Assembly (NCBI RefSeq): GCF_016306625.1
Contig: NZ_JACOII010000045.1
Location: 1 to 60,456 of the forward strand
DNA length: 60,456 bases
Direction: 5' to 3'
Source: Xenorhabdus lircayensis
Lineage (GTDB): Bacteria; Pseudomonadota; Gammaproteobacteria; Enterobacterales; Enterobacteriaceae
Shown here one piece after another: positions 28,564 through 38,789 of the stretch. The position numbers were made by a program, and so were the translations under genes. Numbering within the stretch: position 1 is the stretch's first letter; every line of letters begins with the position of its first letter. Under the pieces are notes generated by a model. It made no database searches. It was not told the origin of the DNA and was given only the letters and a program-made list of their open reading frames with translations.

Positions 28564-29670
28564 TCAAGCAATTTTACTGCGGAACAGCCGATAGGCAATG
28601 CCGCCAGTAGTTGCGGTAATTGCCAACAACGGCCATAAATTCGGCCAAATTACTGACAAATCAGCTCCTTTCAAATAAATCTGTTTAGTAATATCCGTAA
28701 AATGTCGAATGGGATTAATCCACGTTATGTTTTGTAACCAAACGGGCATATTCTCAACCGGAGAGATATATCCAGAAAGCAGAATTGCGGGCATCATAAA
28801 CACAAACACGCCGATAAAAGCCTGTTGCTGGGTGGAGCAAACCGCCGAAATCAGCAAACCGAAGCCAACCAGAGATAACCCATAAATCAACATGCAGCCA
28901 TAAAATAATAGCAATGAACCTGCGAAGGGAATTTGATAAAACAGTGTTCCAATCAGCAAAACAATCGTTGCCTGCATGGTCGCTACGACCAAAGCCGGAA
29001 TCGCTTTGCCGAGGAAAATTTGCCATGTCGCCAGTGGCGAAACCAACAATTGATCCAGTGTTCCCTGTTCCCGTTCGCGCGCAACCGACAGTGCTGTCAC
29101 GATCAGAACACCAATCGTGGTAATCATGGCAACCAGTGACGGCACGACAAACCACTTATAATCCAGATTGGCGTTATACCAGTTACGGATGATTAACTCG
29201 CTGTTATTGAAACTGGGAGCATTTTCCAATAACTGTTTCTGGTAATCCATCACAATTTGCTGAATATAGTTGGCAGCAATCTGGGCACTGTTTGAATTAC
29301 GTCCATCCAGCAACACTTGAATTGAAGTTGGTGTTTGGCTGGCGATATTGGCACTGAAATTCTGTGGAAAACGCACCAGCAGCAGAGCCTTACGATTATC
29401 CAACGTGGGACGAATTTCTTGCGAACTGGTGAGCAAAATAACATCAGGAAATGCTTTCGATTTTGCTAGCCGCTGGGTTAATTCAATCGAAGCCTGCCCT
29501 TTGTCCTCATTATAAATAGCAATGGTGGCGTTTTTGACTTCCAGTGTTGCTGCCCATGGAAACAGGATCATTTGCAGGATCACTGGCAAAATCAAAATAC
29601 TCCGTGTCTGCGGCTCTCTTAGAAGAGACTGCAACTCTTTCATGATCAGCGTATACAGGCGATAAAACAT
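28564..29670 (-). CDS. ybhR: ABC-2 type permease YbhR
   Basis: Membrane subunit of the YbhGFSR exporter, 368 residues as in E. coli. A first helix ([24 protein letters not shown]) is followed by a large periplasmic domain of about 140 residues. Five more helices follow, starting near the cytoplasmic [15 protein letters not shown] motif (about 195-215), the conserved ABC-2 coupling stretch. The last gene of the operon, it is 12 bp after ybhS. In E. coli the system has been tied to antibiotic tolerance and Na+/Li+ efflux, and is controlled by CecR. Confidence 0.92.
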   Translation of the reverse strand: MFYRLYTLIMKELQSLLREPQTRSILILPVILQMILFPWAATLEVKNATIAIYNEDKGQASIELTQRLAKSKAFPDVILLTSSQEIRPTLDNRKALLLVRFPQNFSANIASQTPTSIQVLLDGRNSNSAQIAANYIQQIVMDYQKQLLENAPSFNNSELIIRNWYNANLDYKWFVVPSLVAMITTIGVLIVTALSVAREREQGTLDQLLVSPLATWQIFLGKAIPALVVATMQATIVLLIGTLFYQIPFAGSLLLFYGCMLIYGLSLVGFGLLISAVCSTQQQAFIGVFVFMMPAILLSGYISPVENMPVWLQNITWINPIRHFTDITKQIYLKGADLSVIWPNLWPLLAITATTGGIAYRLFRSKIA

Positions 29671-29682
29671 GCTCTTTCCTTT

Positions 29683-30843
29683 TTAATCCAGATGCCGACG
29701 GGTTTTCCACGCAGTCAGGCCAATAAAAACGATGGAGCTGGCAATTAGCAGGAGCAGATTCGTGATCAACACGATGCCAATATTACCGGCCAGAAAGAGC
29801 GTCTGTAGGCTACTGACAAAATAACGTGCAGGTACGACATAAGTGGAAGCCTGAATAAGCACTGGCATACTGTCTATTTCGAAAACAAAACCAGACAACA
29901 TAATGGCAGGCAAAAAAGCGGCATTTAGGGAAATTATTGCGGCATTGAACTGATTACGTGTCAGGGTGGAGATCAACAAACCCATACCTAAAGCGCTAGC
30001 GAGATAGAGGCTGGAGACCAACGCCAATATCCAGAGTGAGCCGCGATAGGGAACACCCAGCACAAAAACCGTAAATATCATGCAAAGTACCATGACGAAA
30101 GACCCCAGCACCTGATAGGGCAATAACTTGGCGAGCAATAATTCGGTTCGAGTGACTTGGGTTGAGAGTAGAGCTTCCATGGTTCCGCGTTCCCATTCGC
30201 GGGCGACCACGAGTGAGGTAAGGATGGCGCCCACCACGGTCATGATAATTGAGACAGCACCGGGAATAAGGAAATGTTGGCTAATGGCGGCGGGATTAAA
30301 CCAATAGCGGATTTGTGTATCAATCAATGGCGTAGTCGAGACGCCACGATTTTGTCCTCGTTGCTGGAGCCAGATTTGCCAGATGCCTTTGGTATAGCCC
30401 TGAACAAAATTGGCGGTATTGGGCTCACTGCCATCGGTAATAACTTGAATGGGGGCATGGCTGCCTACGCGGGCAAGTTGGGCATCAAAATTCACTGGGA
30501 TTACGATGATGCCTCTAATTTGATTTTCCTGCATTTTATTGATTAAAAACTGACGATTGTCGCTGATCGTGGCATCAATATAATGCGACCCCGTAAATGC
30601 ATGTACTAATTCTCGGGCGTCTTCGCTTTGCTGCTCCATCAGAATACCGAGGCGAAGTTTGCTGGAATCAAGGTTAATGCCATAACCAAAAATAAATAGC
30701 AGCATCAATGGGATCACCACCGCAATCAAGGCACTGCTGGGATCACGGATAATCTGTTTAGTTTCCTTGATGCAAAGTGCTTTCAAGCGGCGCCATGAGA
30801 AACTGACCGTTTTCTGGGATGCTAAATGTTCAGGATGACTCAT
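29683..30843 (-). CDS. ybhS: ABC-2 type permease YbhS
   Basis: Second membrane subunit of the exporter, 386 residues (E. coli 377). The same plan as YbhR: an N-terminal helix after [20 protein letters not shown], a periplasmic domain (about 60-190), then the coupling motif [24 protein letters not shown] and four to five helices. [15 protein letters not shown] and a YVVPARYFV block before the last helix are ABC-2 hallmarks. Its start overlaps the ybhF stop in an ATGA arrangement, so the subunits are translationally coupled. Confidence 0.92.
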   Translation of the reverse strand: MSHPEHLASQKTVSFSWRRLKALCIKETKQIIRDPSSALIAVVIPLMLLFIFGYGINLDSSKLRLGILMEQQSEDARELVHAFTGSHYIDATISDNRQFLINKMQENQIRGIIVIPVNFDAQLARVGSHAPIQVITDGSEPNTANFVQGYTKGIWQIWLQQRGQNRGVSTTPLIDTQIRYWFNPAAISQHFLIPGAVSIIMTVVGAILTSLVVAREWERGTMEALLSTQVTRTELLLAKLLPYQVLGSFVMVLCMIFTVFVLGVPYRGSLWILALVSSLYLASALGMGLLISTLTRNQFNAAIISLNAAFLPAIMLSGFVFEIDSMPVLIQASTYVVPARYFVSSLQTLFLAGNIGIVLITNLLLLIASSIVFIGLTAWKTRRHLD

Positions 30844-32579
30844 TGCGGCGGCTCCTTATCGTAGTTCACCACGAGATCGATAAACGCATCTTCCATGGAA
30901 GGATTAGGGTGCTCATCCGTAGCGACCAATTGTTTTAGCTCATCGGGTGTCCCCGCGGCGATCAATTTGCCTCGAAATACCAACCCGATACGGTCACAGT
31001 ATTCAGCCTCATCCATAAAGTGAGTTGTTACCATCACGGTAACACCTTTATCCACCATTCCGTTGATATGTAGCCAAAATTCACGGCGCGTCAGCGGATC
31101 GACACCTGAGGTAGGCTCATCCAAAAACAGAATGTCAGGCTCGTGCATTAATGCACAGGAAAGGGCTAAACGTTGCTTAAAGCCAAGCGGAAGACTATCC
31201 GTCTTTTGATACAAGATGGGGCCGAGATTGAAAGCATTGATCATGTCTGCCATCTTTTCCTGCTGATGCCGGCCTTTCAATCCGTAAACACCGGAGAAAA
31301 ACTTCAGATTTTGCTCAACAGTCAAGTTGCCATAAAGCGAGAATTTCTGGGCCATATAGCCAAGGCGCTGGCGGGCCTTGCCTGAACTGGTTTTTAAATC
31401 CATACCCAGAACTAGTGCATTGCCTGACGTAGGGATCATCAACCCGCACATCATTTTGAAAGTAGTGGATTTTCCGGCACCATTCGGCCCTAACAGACCG
31501 AAAATTTCCCCACGTTTCACCTGAAAATCTACATTGTCAGTGGCGGCAAAATCCCCAAATTTTTTAGTCAGGTTACAGGCTTCTATCACAGTTTCTGTCG
31601 GGTTTGGCGGGATTTGAGGCATAATCTCAGCTAATGCGGAACGATGGGACGGGCCACCGCCCAATAAATCGATAAAGGCATCTTCGAAACGCGGTTCGGC
31701 ATTCAAGATACTGGCTTCAGGGAGCTCTATTTGCTGGAGTAATGTATTTTTATCCGCCTCTTCTTTTAAGATCAGACGAACATATCGCCCTTGAATCACG
31801 CCGTCAGTAACTTGGGGCAGGGTGAGGGCATGTTGCAACATTTTGCGCCGTGCGCCTTGTTTGACATCAAGCAAAAAAGATCGACCAGCAATATTTTTGG
31901 TTAAATTTTGCGGCTGACCGCGATAGAGCAATTCACCATGGTTCATGAGCAAAACATCACGACATAACTCGGCTTCATCCAAATAAGAGGTACTCCACAG
32001 AATCAGCATACCCTCGGAAGCGAGTTCGTGTACCATTTGCCATAGTTCACGACGAGCGATGGGATCAACGCCCACGCCCGGCTCATCAAGCAGCAAAACT
32101 TTTGGGCTACCCAACAACGTACAAGCCAGCCCCAGTTTTTGTTTCATGCCACCGGATAATTTCCCCGCCAGCCGTTCGGTAAAATGGGTTAAGTCGGTGA
32201 AAGTCAGTAATTTTTGAAACGTTGCCTTGCGCTCTTCGCCAAGCACACCACGTAAATCGGCATATAGAGTAAGATTTTCCATGACGGTTAAATCTTCATA
32301 CAGGCCGAATTTCTGCGGCATGTAGCCGAGTTCAGAACGTACTTGAACGCTATCTTTGATGGGGTCAAGCCCCATGATTTCAATATTGCCGCTATCAGGC
32401 TTCAATAGTCCGGCCAGCATTCGTATCAACGTGGTTTTTCCAGCACCATCTGGGCCAACAAGACCCGTGACTGATCCGCCCTGAATTTCTGCTTGTAGGT
32501 GAGATACAGCAGGAGCGACCAATCCTGGAAAAGTTTTCTCCACGCCGTTCAGTTTTATCGTATAAGCTGAACTGGTCAT
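30840..32579 (-). CDS. ybhF: YbhF, duplicated ABC-2 ATPase
   Basis: ATPase subunit with two nucleotide-binding domains in one chain of 579 residues (E. coli 578). Domain 1: Walker [11 protein letters not shown] (about 37-46), signature [12 protein letters not shown], Walker [12 protein letters not shown]. Domain 2: [10 protein letters not shown] (about 365-374), a modified signature [12 protein letters not shown] and [11 protein letters not shown]. The [15 protein letters not shown] linker after domain 1 and the [10 protein letters not shown] end are typical. It drives YbhSR. It begins 9 bp after ybhG ends. Confidence 0.94.
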   Translation of the reverse strand: MTSSAYTIKLNGVEKTFPGLVAPAVSHLQAEIQGGSVTGLVGPDGAGKTTLIRMLAGLLKPDSGNIEIMGLDPIKDSVQVRSELGYMPQKFGLYEDLTVMENLTLYADLRGVLGEERKATFQKLLTFTDLTHFTERLAGKLSGGMKQKLGLACTLLGSPKVLLLDEPGVGVDPIARRELWQMVHELASEGMLILWSTSYLDEAELCRDVLLMNHGELLYRGQPQNLTKNIAGRSFLLDVKQGARRKMLQHALTLPQVTDGVIQGRYVRLILKEEADKNTLLQQIELPEASILNAEPRFEDAFIDLLGGGPSHRSALAEIMPQIPPNPTETVIEACNLTKKFGDFAATDNVDFQVKRGEIFGLLGPNGAGKSTTFKMMCGLMIPTSGNALVLGMDLKTSSGKARQRLGYMAQKFSLYGNLTVEQNLKFFSGVYGLKGRHQQEKMADMINAFNLGPILYQKTDSLPLGFKQRLALSCALMHEPDILFLDEPTSGVDPLTRREFWLHINGMVDKGVTVMVTTHFMDEAEYCDRIGLVFRGKLIAAGTPDELKQLVATDEHPNPSMEDAFIDLVVNYDKEPPQ

Positions 32580-32588
32580 GTCATCGCC

Positions 32589-33596
32589 TTACTTATTTGC
32601 GTCAGTAAAATTTGTGTCAGCAAAATGCAGGGTGACTGGCATTCCTTGTTTCAGGCTTTCATCGGGATCAAGGACGATGATCCGCAGGCGATAGACTAAA
32701 TCCGTTCTTAAATCAGGGGTTTCGACATTCTTAGGCGTAAATTCAGCGGTTGGGGACACAAAACCGATTTTGCCATGATAGGGCTGATTTTTTCGTCCAT
32801 CGGTATAAATTAAAATTTCCCGCCCTGCGATAGCCTGATTCAGATTAGGCTCATCAATGTATGCCCTGATCCAGACGGGGTTAGTGAGTGAAAGGGTAAA
32901 AACAGTATTTCCAGCCGCCAGCATTGTGCCCGGTTCAATGGCTCTGGTCAGGATAATCCCTGCTGATGGTGTAGTGAGTTGGGTATCTTTTAGATTGAGT
33001 TCAGCCTGTGCAACGGTTGATTCTGCTTGGGTAAGTTGAGCTTTGGCCGCCGCAATTTCTTCTATACGATAACCCGTTTCGAACTGACGTAATTTATCTT
33101 TTGCTGCTTGATAGGCTGCCAGTGCTTGATGCCGCCCGGTTTTGGCATTTTCCAGATCATTGGCCGAGATTGTTCTACTCTGCCACAATCCTTGCTGGCG
33201 TTTCAGGAAACTATCGGCAAAGTGGAATGCTGACTCTTTCTGGGTGACTTCAGCACGTACTTGAGCGATTTCTTCGGTACGATAACCTGCTTCAGCTTTG
33301 GCAAGATTTGCCTTGGCGACATCACGGGCAGCTTTGGCTTGATTCAGGGCATTGATAAAGGGAGCGTCGTCAAGCTGACCGAGTGTCTGACCCGAAGTAA
33401 TGGCATCGCCTTCATCGACTTGTAAGCCAGCCAGTTTACCAGCAACCCGAAAACCAAGATTGACAGTTCTGACATCGACATTGCCATACAGGGTCAGCTC
33501 CCTGCCATTTTGTTCCTGATAATAATAGATACCAACAACAGCACTGATAACAACAATGAGCGCCAATAGGGCAAGAGCAAACTTTTTACTGTTCAT
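32589..33596 (-). CDS. ybhG: YbhG, periplasmic adaptor (HlyD family)
   Basis: Membrane-fusion protein linking YbhFSR to an outer membrane channel. An N-terminal anchor ([21 protein letters not shown], about 6-26) is followed by the first lipoyl half ([27 protein letters not shown]), a long alpha-hairpin with two heptad stretches containing GYRTEEIAQ and GYRIEEIAA, and then the second lipoyl half and a beta-barrel ([22 protein letters not shown]). It has 335 residues (E. coli 332). The gene follows cecR after 99 bp, in which a short palindromic repeat sits. Confidence 0.93.
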   Translation of the reverse strand: MNSKKFALALLALIVVISAVVGIYYYQEQNGRELTLYGNVDVRTVNLGFRVAGKLAGLQVDEGDAITSGQTLGQLDDAPFINALNQAKAARDVAKANLAKAEAGYRTEEIAQVRAEVTQKESAFHFADSFLKRQQGLWQSRTISANDLENAKTGRHQALAAYQAAKDKLRQFETGYRIEEIAAAKAQLTQAESTVAQAELNLKDTQLTTPSAGIILTRAIEPGTMLAAGNTVFTLSLTNPVWIRAYIDEPNLNQAIAGREILIYTDGRKNQPYHGKIGFVSPTAEFTPKNVETPDLRTDLVYRLRIIVLDPDESLKQGMPVTLHFADTNFTDANK

Positions 33597-33621
33597 ACCA
33601 TTCCTTATGCCTTGTTCGATT

Positions 33622-33663
33622 TATACCCATTATCTTTCAGTTAATTGAAATCTATTGGGTATA
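33622..33663. repeat. 42-bp palindromic derivative of the TATACCC repeat
   Basis: TATACCCA (33622-33629) and TGGGTATA (33656-33663) are inverted ends, with TTTCA and TTGAAA as inner inverted arms. It looks like the TATACCC element with its central part deleted. It lies between cecR and ybhG in the same transcript and would form a hairpin there. Confidence 0.75.
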
Positions 33664-33695
33664 TACATTTTTGCGTCTATATACTGTTCACTGCG

Positions 33696-34373
33696 TTACT
33701 TCTTTCGTAATCCATCAAGCAATAAATTGATGTGTTGAGATAAAACCTGATTGATTAATTCGTATTCTTTGGCACCAATATTGTCCCAGCCTGTTTGGCG
33801 CAATAAGGCTTCCCGTGCCAGACGGAAAGAAAGAATCTCGCCCAGTAAGGCGTGCGTGTGTATTTGAGTTGAAATTTGGCGTTCATCAGCGCCGATATAA
33901 TTGGCGATTAACTTATTCAGCCGAGAATAAACTGGAGCCAGCCCTTGCTCATGCATGACACTGTAAGCCTCTGTTGGCGTCAACTGTTCATGTGACATGA
34001 TGCGGCTGATATTGATACTGCTTGTCTCGAAAATCAGGCGGTTGTAGCTAACCATTCCTTGATGGATAAATTCCAATATCTGTTCTGGTGGATAGGGTTT
34101 CGGCGTTTCGGCAAAAAAACGGTCAATCGCTTCAATTAATGGGGAAAATTCCAATTTTAGCTTATCGGCGATATGTTGCACGACAGCGAGGTATAATCCT
34201 TCTTTGGAGCCAAAATAATAGGCAATGGCGGCGATATTTTGTTGCGCGTGTTGGGCTATGTTGCGGGTAGTCGCACCTTCCAGACCTGATTTACCAAAAA
34301 TTTCTATTGCTGCTTCAAGAAGTTGCCGCTTGGCTTGTTCGCCTCGTGATGTTTGAGCCGTCTTCGCTGCCAT
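33696..34373 (-). CDS. cecR: TetR-family regulator CecR (YbiH)
   Basis: A 225-residue TetR repressor. The helix-turn-helix is in residues 12-58, reading AAIEIFGKSGLEGATTRNIAQHA followed by AAIAYYFGSKEGLYLAVVQHIAD. The C-terminal ligand domain matches the CecR (DUF1956-type) family, with PPEQILEFIHQGMVSYNRLIF and IMSHEQLTPTEAYSVMHEQ. E. coli CecR (223 residues) controls ybhGFSR and divergent rhlE and responds to cephalosporin and chloramphenicol sensitivity; the gene order here is identical. A small palindrome, AATCGTATGATT near 34427, lies in the intergenic region, but I cannot confirm it as the operator. Confidence 0.92.
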   Translation of the reverse strand: MAAKTAQTSRGEQAKRQLLEAAIEIFGKSGLEGATTRNIAQHAQQNIAAIAYYFGSKEGLYLAVVQHIADKLKLEFSPLIEAIDRFFAETPKPYPPEQILEFIHQGMVSYNRLIFETSSINISRIMSHEQLTPTEAYSVMHEQGLAPVYSRLNKLIANYIGADERQISTQIHTHALLGEILSFRLAREALLRQTGWDNIGAKEYELINQVLSQHINLLLDGLRKK

Positions 34374-34737
34374 GTTAAAAGATTTCCTGTTACAAATAAT
34401 TTTCGAGAGTGTCGTAAATATATCAATCGTATGATTAACTCTAAAACTAAAGTAAGTCGATGTAAAGCTGACACAAATTGTCTTTTTAATAGACGACTAT
34501 AAAAAATAATCTTCCTGTTTTTGGTAAATTATCGTAGATGCTTGCCTTCAATCAGCACTTTCGCGTCAATTATTGGTTTTTCTGGGTCTATTTGGAAATA
34601 TATATCTGTTATAATGCCGCGCCTATGGTGCATTGCAGTTTGTGTAATTTCTTTGCGTTTTATCGCGTCTGTTTTCTTCCCATAAAACTGCCCTGAGTTG
34701 ATATCAGGAATGGTGAAGTCTGGAGTATTTCTTATTT
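34374..34737. other. Divergent intergenic region cecR-rhlE
   Basis: This 364-bp region holds no gene I can support. It contains the presumed CecR-controlled promoters. The clearest element is an extended -10 for rhlE (TGTTATAAT, 34607-34615), which leaves an untranslated leader of about 115 nt, a common feature of DEAD-box helicase mRNAs. Confidence 0.6.
34607..34615 (+). promoter_or_regulatory. Extended -10 promoter of rhlE
   Basis: TG-T-TATAAT is a perfect extended -10 element. No good -35 lies 17 bp upstream, which is tolerated for extended -10 promoters. The leader to the rhlE ATG is about 115 nt. Confidence 0.6.
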
Positions 34738-36219
34738 ATGAATTTTGAGTCACTCGGCTTGAAGGCTGATATTTTGCGTGCTGTTGAAGAACAAGGCTAC
34801 GCGGAACCTACCCCTATTCAGCAGCAGGCCATTCCTGTTGTGTTATCCGGTAAAGATCTGTTGGCCAGTGCCCAGACAGGAACGGGAAAAACAGCAGGAT
34901 TTACTTTGCCTATTCTGCAACTCTTAAGTGAATCCCCGATTCAGTCAAAAGGCCGTCGTCCGGTCAGAGCGTTGATTTTAACACCGACCCGAGAACTGGC
35001 GGCTCAGGTGGGCGAAAATGTACGTAATTACAACAAATACCTCAGTTTACGTTCGTTTGTGGTGTTTGGTGGTGTCAGCATTAACCCACAGATGATGAAA
35101 TTGCGTAGTGGGGTCGATATTCTGGTAGCAACACCGGGGCGTTTGCTGGATCTGGAACATCAAAACGCGGTAGATCTTTCCCACGTTGAAATCCTGATTC
35201 TCGATGAAGCTGACCGTATGCTGGATATGGGTTTCATTCATGACATTCGTCGTGTATTGAACAAACTACCGGCAAAACGCCAAAATCTCCTGTTCTCTGC
35301 GACTTTCTCTGATGAAATCAAGAGCCTTGCCAATAAATTGCTGCGTGATCCGGTAAGTGTAGAAGTGGCACGCCGTAACTCAGCATCTGAACAGATTGAT
35401 CAATCAGTCCATTTTGTAGACAAAAAACGTAAGGGAGAATTACTCTCTTACATGATAGGTAGCCAAAACTGGCAGCAGGTATTGGTATTCACCCGTACCA
35501 AACATGGTGCAAATCGACTGGCGGAGCAACTGAATAAGGATGGTGTGACTGCTGCTGCTATCCACGGTAACAAGAGTCAGGGCGCAAGAACCCGCGCATT
35601 GGCTGATTTCAAGTCAGGGCAAATTCGTGCTTTGGTAGCAACGGATATCGCTGCCCGTGGATTGGACATCGACCAATTGCCACATGTGGTCAACTATGAA
35701 TTGCCAAACGTTGCAGAAGATTACGTTCACCGAATTGGTCGTACTGGTCGTGCGGATGCAACTGGGCAAGCAATATCGCTGGTGTGTGTTGATGAACATA
35801 AGCTCCTGAAAGATATTGAACGGTTATTGAAGCGAGAGATTCCACGCATTGCTACTTCAGGTTATGAGCCTGATCCGTCCATCAAGGCCGAGCCTATTCA
35901 GAATGGACGCAATGATCGTGGTAGCAATTCACACGGCAACAATTCACGCAGTAACAGTTCTCGTGGAAATAGCCCTCGTGGAAACAGCTCTCATGGAAAC
36001 AGCCCTAATGGAAATAGTCCTTGGGGTAATGGCTCTCGCGATAATCATTCACGTAGTGAACAGCCTCGTGGCCAACGTAGCAATGGCAAGCAAGGCCACG
36101 CTAAACAAGATCAAGCTAACTCAAACGGTGATCGTCCACGCAGTCAAGGAACTCCATCGCGTCAACGTCGTCAGCGAACCGCAACCAAAGCTCCACGAGC
36201 CGCGACATCGGGAGAGTAA
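34738..36219 (+). CDS. rhlE: ATP-dependent RNA helicase RhlE
   Basis: DEAD-box helicase acting in ribosome assembly and mRNA turnover. Motifs in order: Q motif [12 protein letters not shown] (about 24-35), AQTGTGKT (45-52), [26 protein letters not shown] (about 157-167), [17 protein letters not shown] and [10 protein letters not shown] (about 332-341). The catalytic core ends near residue 390. The tail of about 110 residues is disordered, rich in Asn, Ser, Gly and Arg, and includes five 5-residue repeats of GNSPR type. Total length is 493 (E. coli RhlE 454). It diverges from cecR; dusC follows after 3 bp. Confidence 0.94.
   Translation: MNFESLGLKADILRAVEEQGYAEPTPIQQQAIPVVLSGKDLLASAQTGTGKTAGFTLPILQLLSESPIQSKGRRPVRALILTPTRELAAQVGENVRNYNKYLSLRSFVVFGGVSINPQMMKLRSGVDILVATPGRLLDLEHQNAVDLSHVEILILDEADRMLDMGFIHDIRRVLNKLPAKRQNLLFSATFSDEIKSLANKLLRDPVSVEVARRNSASEQIDQSVHFVDKKRKGELLSYMIGSQNWQQVLVFTRTKHGANRLAEQLNKDGVTAAAIHGNKSQGARTRALADFKSGQIRALVATDIAARGLDIDQLPHVVNYELPNVAEDYVHRIGRTGRADATGQAISLVCVDEHKLLKDIERLLKREIPRIATSGYEPDPSIKAEPIQNGRNDRGSNSHGNNSRSNSSRGNSPRGNSSHGNSPNGNSPWGNGSRDNHSRSEQPRGQRSNGKQGHAKQDQANSNGDRPRSQGTPSRQRRQRTATKAPRAATSGE
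35965..36039 (+). repeat. 15-bp coding tandem repeat in rhlE tail
   Basis: Five consecutive 15-bp units encode [20 protein letters not shown] and GNGSR. Third-position and single-codon differences show that the units are diverged. Length changes by repeat slippage would keep the frame. Confidence 0.85.
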
Positions 36220-36222
36220 CCC

Positions 36223-37206
36223 ATGCGCGTTTTGCTGGCTCCAATGGAAGGAGTTCTGGATTCTCTGGTGAGGGAATTGTTGAGTGAAGTCAACGATTAC
36301 GACCTTTGCATCACAGAATTTCTGCGTGTGGTTGACAGCTTGCAACCGGTAAAATCTTTTTACCGGTTGTGCCCAGAACTGCACCATCAGGGCCGTACAC
36401 CATCGGGAACACCGGTCAGGGTTCAGCTTCTGGGGCAATATCCAGAATGGCTGGCAGAAAACGCGGTTAGGGCGGTTGAATTGGGGTCATGGGGTGTTGA
36501 CTTAAACTGTGGCTGTCCTTCCAAGGCTGTGAATGGTAGTGGTGGCGGTGCTTCGTTACTGAAAGATCCCGAACTTATCTACCGTGGAGCCAAAGCCATG
36601 CGCGAAGCCGTGCCAGCCAATTTGCCAGTGACGGTAAAAGTTCGTCTAGGGTGGGATTCTGGCGAACGTCAGTTTGAGATTGCGGATGCCGTCCAGCAAT
36701 CAGGAATAACTGAACTGGTTGTGCATGGTCGAACCAAAGAAGATGGTTATAAAGCAGAACGCATCAATTGGGAGGCGATTGGCGAGATTCGTCGTCGCCT
36801 TTCCATTCCTGTGATTGCCAACGGTGAAATCTGGGATTGGCAGAGCGCTCAGGCATGTATCAACACCACAGGATGTGATGCTGTGATGATAGGCCGTGGC
36901 GCATTGCATATGCCAAACTTGAGTCGTGTGATTAAATATAATGAACCGAGGATGCCGTGGGGCGGTGTGCTTAAGCTACTAAAAAAATATACTTATCTGG
37001 AAAAGCAGGATGATACGGGTTTGTATCATGTTGCCCGTATCAAGCAATGGCTGGGATATTTACGTAAAGAATATGATGAAGCTGATGAATTATTTATGCA
37101 AATCAGGGCATTGAAAACTTCTGCTGAGATCTCGAGTGTTATTTCTTTCGCAGCAGATAAATGTTTACTGCGATCTTCAATCGATTATGAACCTCAAATT
37201 TGTTAG
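36223..37206 (+). CDS. dusC: tRNA-dihydrouridine(16) synthase DusC
   Basis: FMN enzyme reducing U16 of tRNA. The N-terminal [20 protein letters not shown] carries the FMN-binding APM motif. [21 protein letters not shown] (about 94-114) has the catalytic cysteine and the Ser-Gly loop, [10 protein letters not shown] the phosphate loop, and IANGEIWD plus [12 protein letters not shown] the barrel C-terminus. It matches E. coli DusC (315 residues) closely; the 327-residue length reflects a slightly longer C-terminus. It sits 3 bp after rhlE, which is not the E. coli arrangement, and the two may form one transcript. Confidence 0.94.
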   Translation: MRVLLAPMEGVLDSLVRELLSEVNDYDLCITEFLRVVDSLQPVKSFYRLCPELHHQGRTPSGTPVRVQLLGQYPEWLAENAVRAVELGSWGVDLNCGCPSKAVNGSGGGASLLKDPELIYRGAKAMREAVPANLPVTVKVRLGWDSGERQFEIADAVQQSGITELVVHGRTKEDGYKAERINWEAIGEIRRRLSIPVIANGEIWDWQSAQACINTTGCDAVMIGRGALHMPNLSRVIKYNEPRMPWGGVLKLLKKYTYLEKQDDTGLYHVARIKQWLGYLRKEYDEADELFMQIRALKTSAEISSVISFAADKCLLRSSIDYEPQIC

Positions 37207-37298
37207 CTTGCCTATTCACCCCAGTAACGTAGTGACATAATACATTGTTATTTGTGTAACTGGGGGGCTTTCTCTATTTTCCTCATATGTCTTTTATT

Positions 37299-37367
37299 GT
37301 TCAAGTTGTAGCGTTGCCAACTGAGCCCACTCATGATCACGTTACAAATGAAAATCTATTGGGTATA
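37299..37367. repeat. Partial TATACCC-type repeat upstream of a GNAT gene
   Basis: The right end reads AAATCTATTGGGTATA, the inverted form of the element's left terminus. The left part, TTCAAGTTGTAGCGTTGCCAAC, matches the inner sequence of the 4814 copy. The copy is diverged and lies 43 bp before the GNAT start at 37410. Confidence 0.6.
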
Positions 37368-37409
37368 GATAAAAGAGACGGTCTTTACCCTGATAAAGAG
37401 GACTATATC

Positions 37410-38147
37410 ATGTTAAAAAGAACTTATTCTTATAATGGCAGAATCTCAGATATATCATTCAATCGGTTAAGCCGAGTAGGATCCAACAGAACTATTTCCT
37501 CAATTGAACTATTGAACACAGAATTTTCTTACAATAATCCCGCTTTATTTAATAGTTATATGCCTGTAGTCAACGAAGTCAGCAAGCAAGAAATGGAGAG
37601 AGCAAATAATAAAATATTGTTTTCCCTGAGCAACGATAAATGGTTTTTTGATGTCCCAAGAAGAAATGTTATTGAAACGGAGCAAGAAAAAAAAGAGAAA
37701 AAACAGATGGAAGCATGGCATGAAAGATGTTTATCAACAAAAAATAATTTAGAATATATGAAAAGCCATTTAGAATGGATGACTAATTCAAAAAGTTATT
37801 TTCATTTTGTATGTTATATCAATAGTCAACCCATTGGTGTTATTATGCTTAAATATTCCAGTGATAACAGATTTTGTGAGCCTGAAGTATCCTACCTCAT
37901 TACTCATTTAGGTATTCAGAATAGTGCATATTTATTGATGGAAAAAGCAGTGAATAAATCTTATCAACTTGGAGTATTGGGAAATCTCACGGTTAATGTT
38001 GCGAATGATTTTTTGCGTGAAAAAGTATATAGCAGATTAGGGTTTATTAGTGTGGGTACCGAAGAGATGCATCTACGCCCATTTGAACGAAAACAATGGA
38101 TATTTTACCCCCATCAAAGGGAATTCCGATTTTTAGGTAATCATTAA
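37410..38147 (+). CDS. GNAT-type acetyltransferase, accessory
   Basis: A 245-residue protein starting at ATG 37410 behind AAAGAGG. An upstream in-frame ATG (37287) would force translation through a dispersed repeat and is rejected. Residues 1-120 are a poorly recognised charged domain (KRTYSYNGRISDISFNRLSR...). Residues 125-235 form a GNAT fold: HFVCYINSQPIGVIMLKY (strands 2-4), a weak CoA-loop region near IQNSAYLLMEKAVNKSYQLG, and VYSRLGFISVGTEEMHLRP, the strand 5-7 end. The canonical RxxGxG/A loop is not obvious. AT-rich relative to dusC, it may have been acquired. The extra N-terminal domain suggests a protein or toxin-related substrate, but this is only inference. Confidence 0.65.
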   Translation: MLKRTYSYNGRISDISFNRLSRVGSNRTISSIELLNTEFSYNNPALFNSYMPVVNEVSKQEMERANNKILFSLSNDKWFFDVPRRNVIETEQEKKEKKQMEAWHERCLSTKNNLEYMKSHLEWMTNSKSYFHFVCYINSQPIGVIMLKYSSDNRFCEPEVSYLITHLGIQNSAYLLMEKAVNKSYQLGVLGNLTVNVANDFLREKVYSRLGFISVGTEEMHLRPFERKQWIFYPHQREFRFLGNH

Positions 38148-38427
38148 CTTAATTGTACTAAAGTTTGTCCTTAATAGCTTTTCAATTTTGTGCCCGTTTA
38201 GAATGCTTTATCAATCTGTAATAATTCTTAATTTGGTCATGTTAACGCTAAATTTGAATTGATGAACGTTAATTTTTAATGTCAACTATTTATATAAATA
38301 TCGCTAATTACTGATGGATAACTTTTCTTTTACAATTTGCAATTCTTTTCGTTAGTGTCTTAAATTAGTGCGTAGAAGCGTAACTGAACTCGTAAGAAAA
38401 TTATCTAATCAATTCTGGAGGTTGTAT

Positions 38428-38679
38428 ATGGGTATCCTATCATGGATTATCTTTGGCCTGATTGCCGGGATTCTTGCTAAGTGGATTATGCCAGGAAACA
38501 ATAGTAGCGGTATCATTATGACGGTAATTTTAGGTATTGTGGGGGCTGTTGTTGGCGGGTATATCAGCACATTCTTTGGAATGGGAAAAGTTGACGGTTT
38601 TAATTTGGGAAGTTTTGCCATTGCCGTTGTGGGAGCGATAATTATCCTATTTGTATACCATAAAATTTCTAGTCAGTAG
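38428..38679 (+). CDS. GlsB/YeaQ/YmgE-family small membrane protein
   Basis: An 83-residue protein, with ATG 38428 preceded by CTGGAGG. It has three hydrophobic segments: MGILSWIIFGLIAGILAKWI, GIIMTVILGIVGAVVGGYIS and FAIAVVGAIIILFVYHKI. The Gly-rich helices and the GxxAGxLAKxIMPG motif define the transglycosylase-associated protein family (PF04226). Members are stress-induced, but their function is unclear. The longer in-frame upstream start (38368) lacks a ribosome site. A separate gene with its own 5' region. Confidence 0.85.
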   Translation: MGILSWIIFGLIAGILAKWIMPGNNSSGIIMTVILGIVGAVVGGYISTFFGMGKVDGFNLGSFAIAVVGAIIILFVYHKISSQ

Positions 38680-38750
38680 CTTTTCAAATTTTTTTCACAA
38701 AATAGTTTCACAAAGTAGTTTTATAAGTCTCAGAATTCATATGATTAATA

Positions 38751-38782
38751 ACAAAAAAGGGCATGTTGTTTTGATGCCCTTT
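38751..38782 (-). terminator. Terminator of sseA
   Basis: AAAGGGCAT (38756-38764) pairs with ATGCCCTTT (38774-38782). On the minus strand the stem is followed by TTTTTTGTT, 8 bp beyond the sseA stop codon. Confidence 0.9.
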
Positions 38783-38789
38783 GCTATTA

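Noticed and set aside
28754-29155. 133-codon minus ORF inside ybhR
   Set aside because: Out-of-frame shadow of the clear YbhR coding sequence.
37287-37409. Upstream in-frame ATG that would lengthen the GNAT protein by 41 residues
   Set aside because: The extension is translated from a dispersed repeat and has no ribosome site; ATG 37410 has AAAGAGG.
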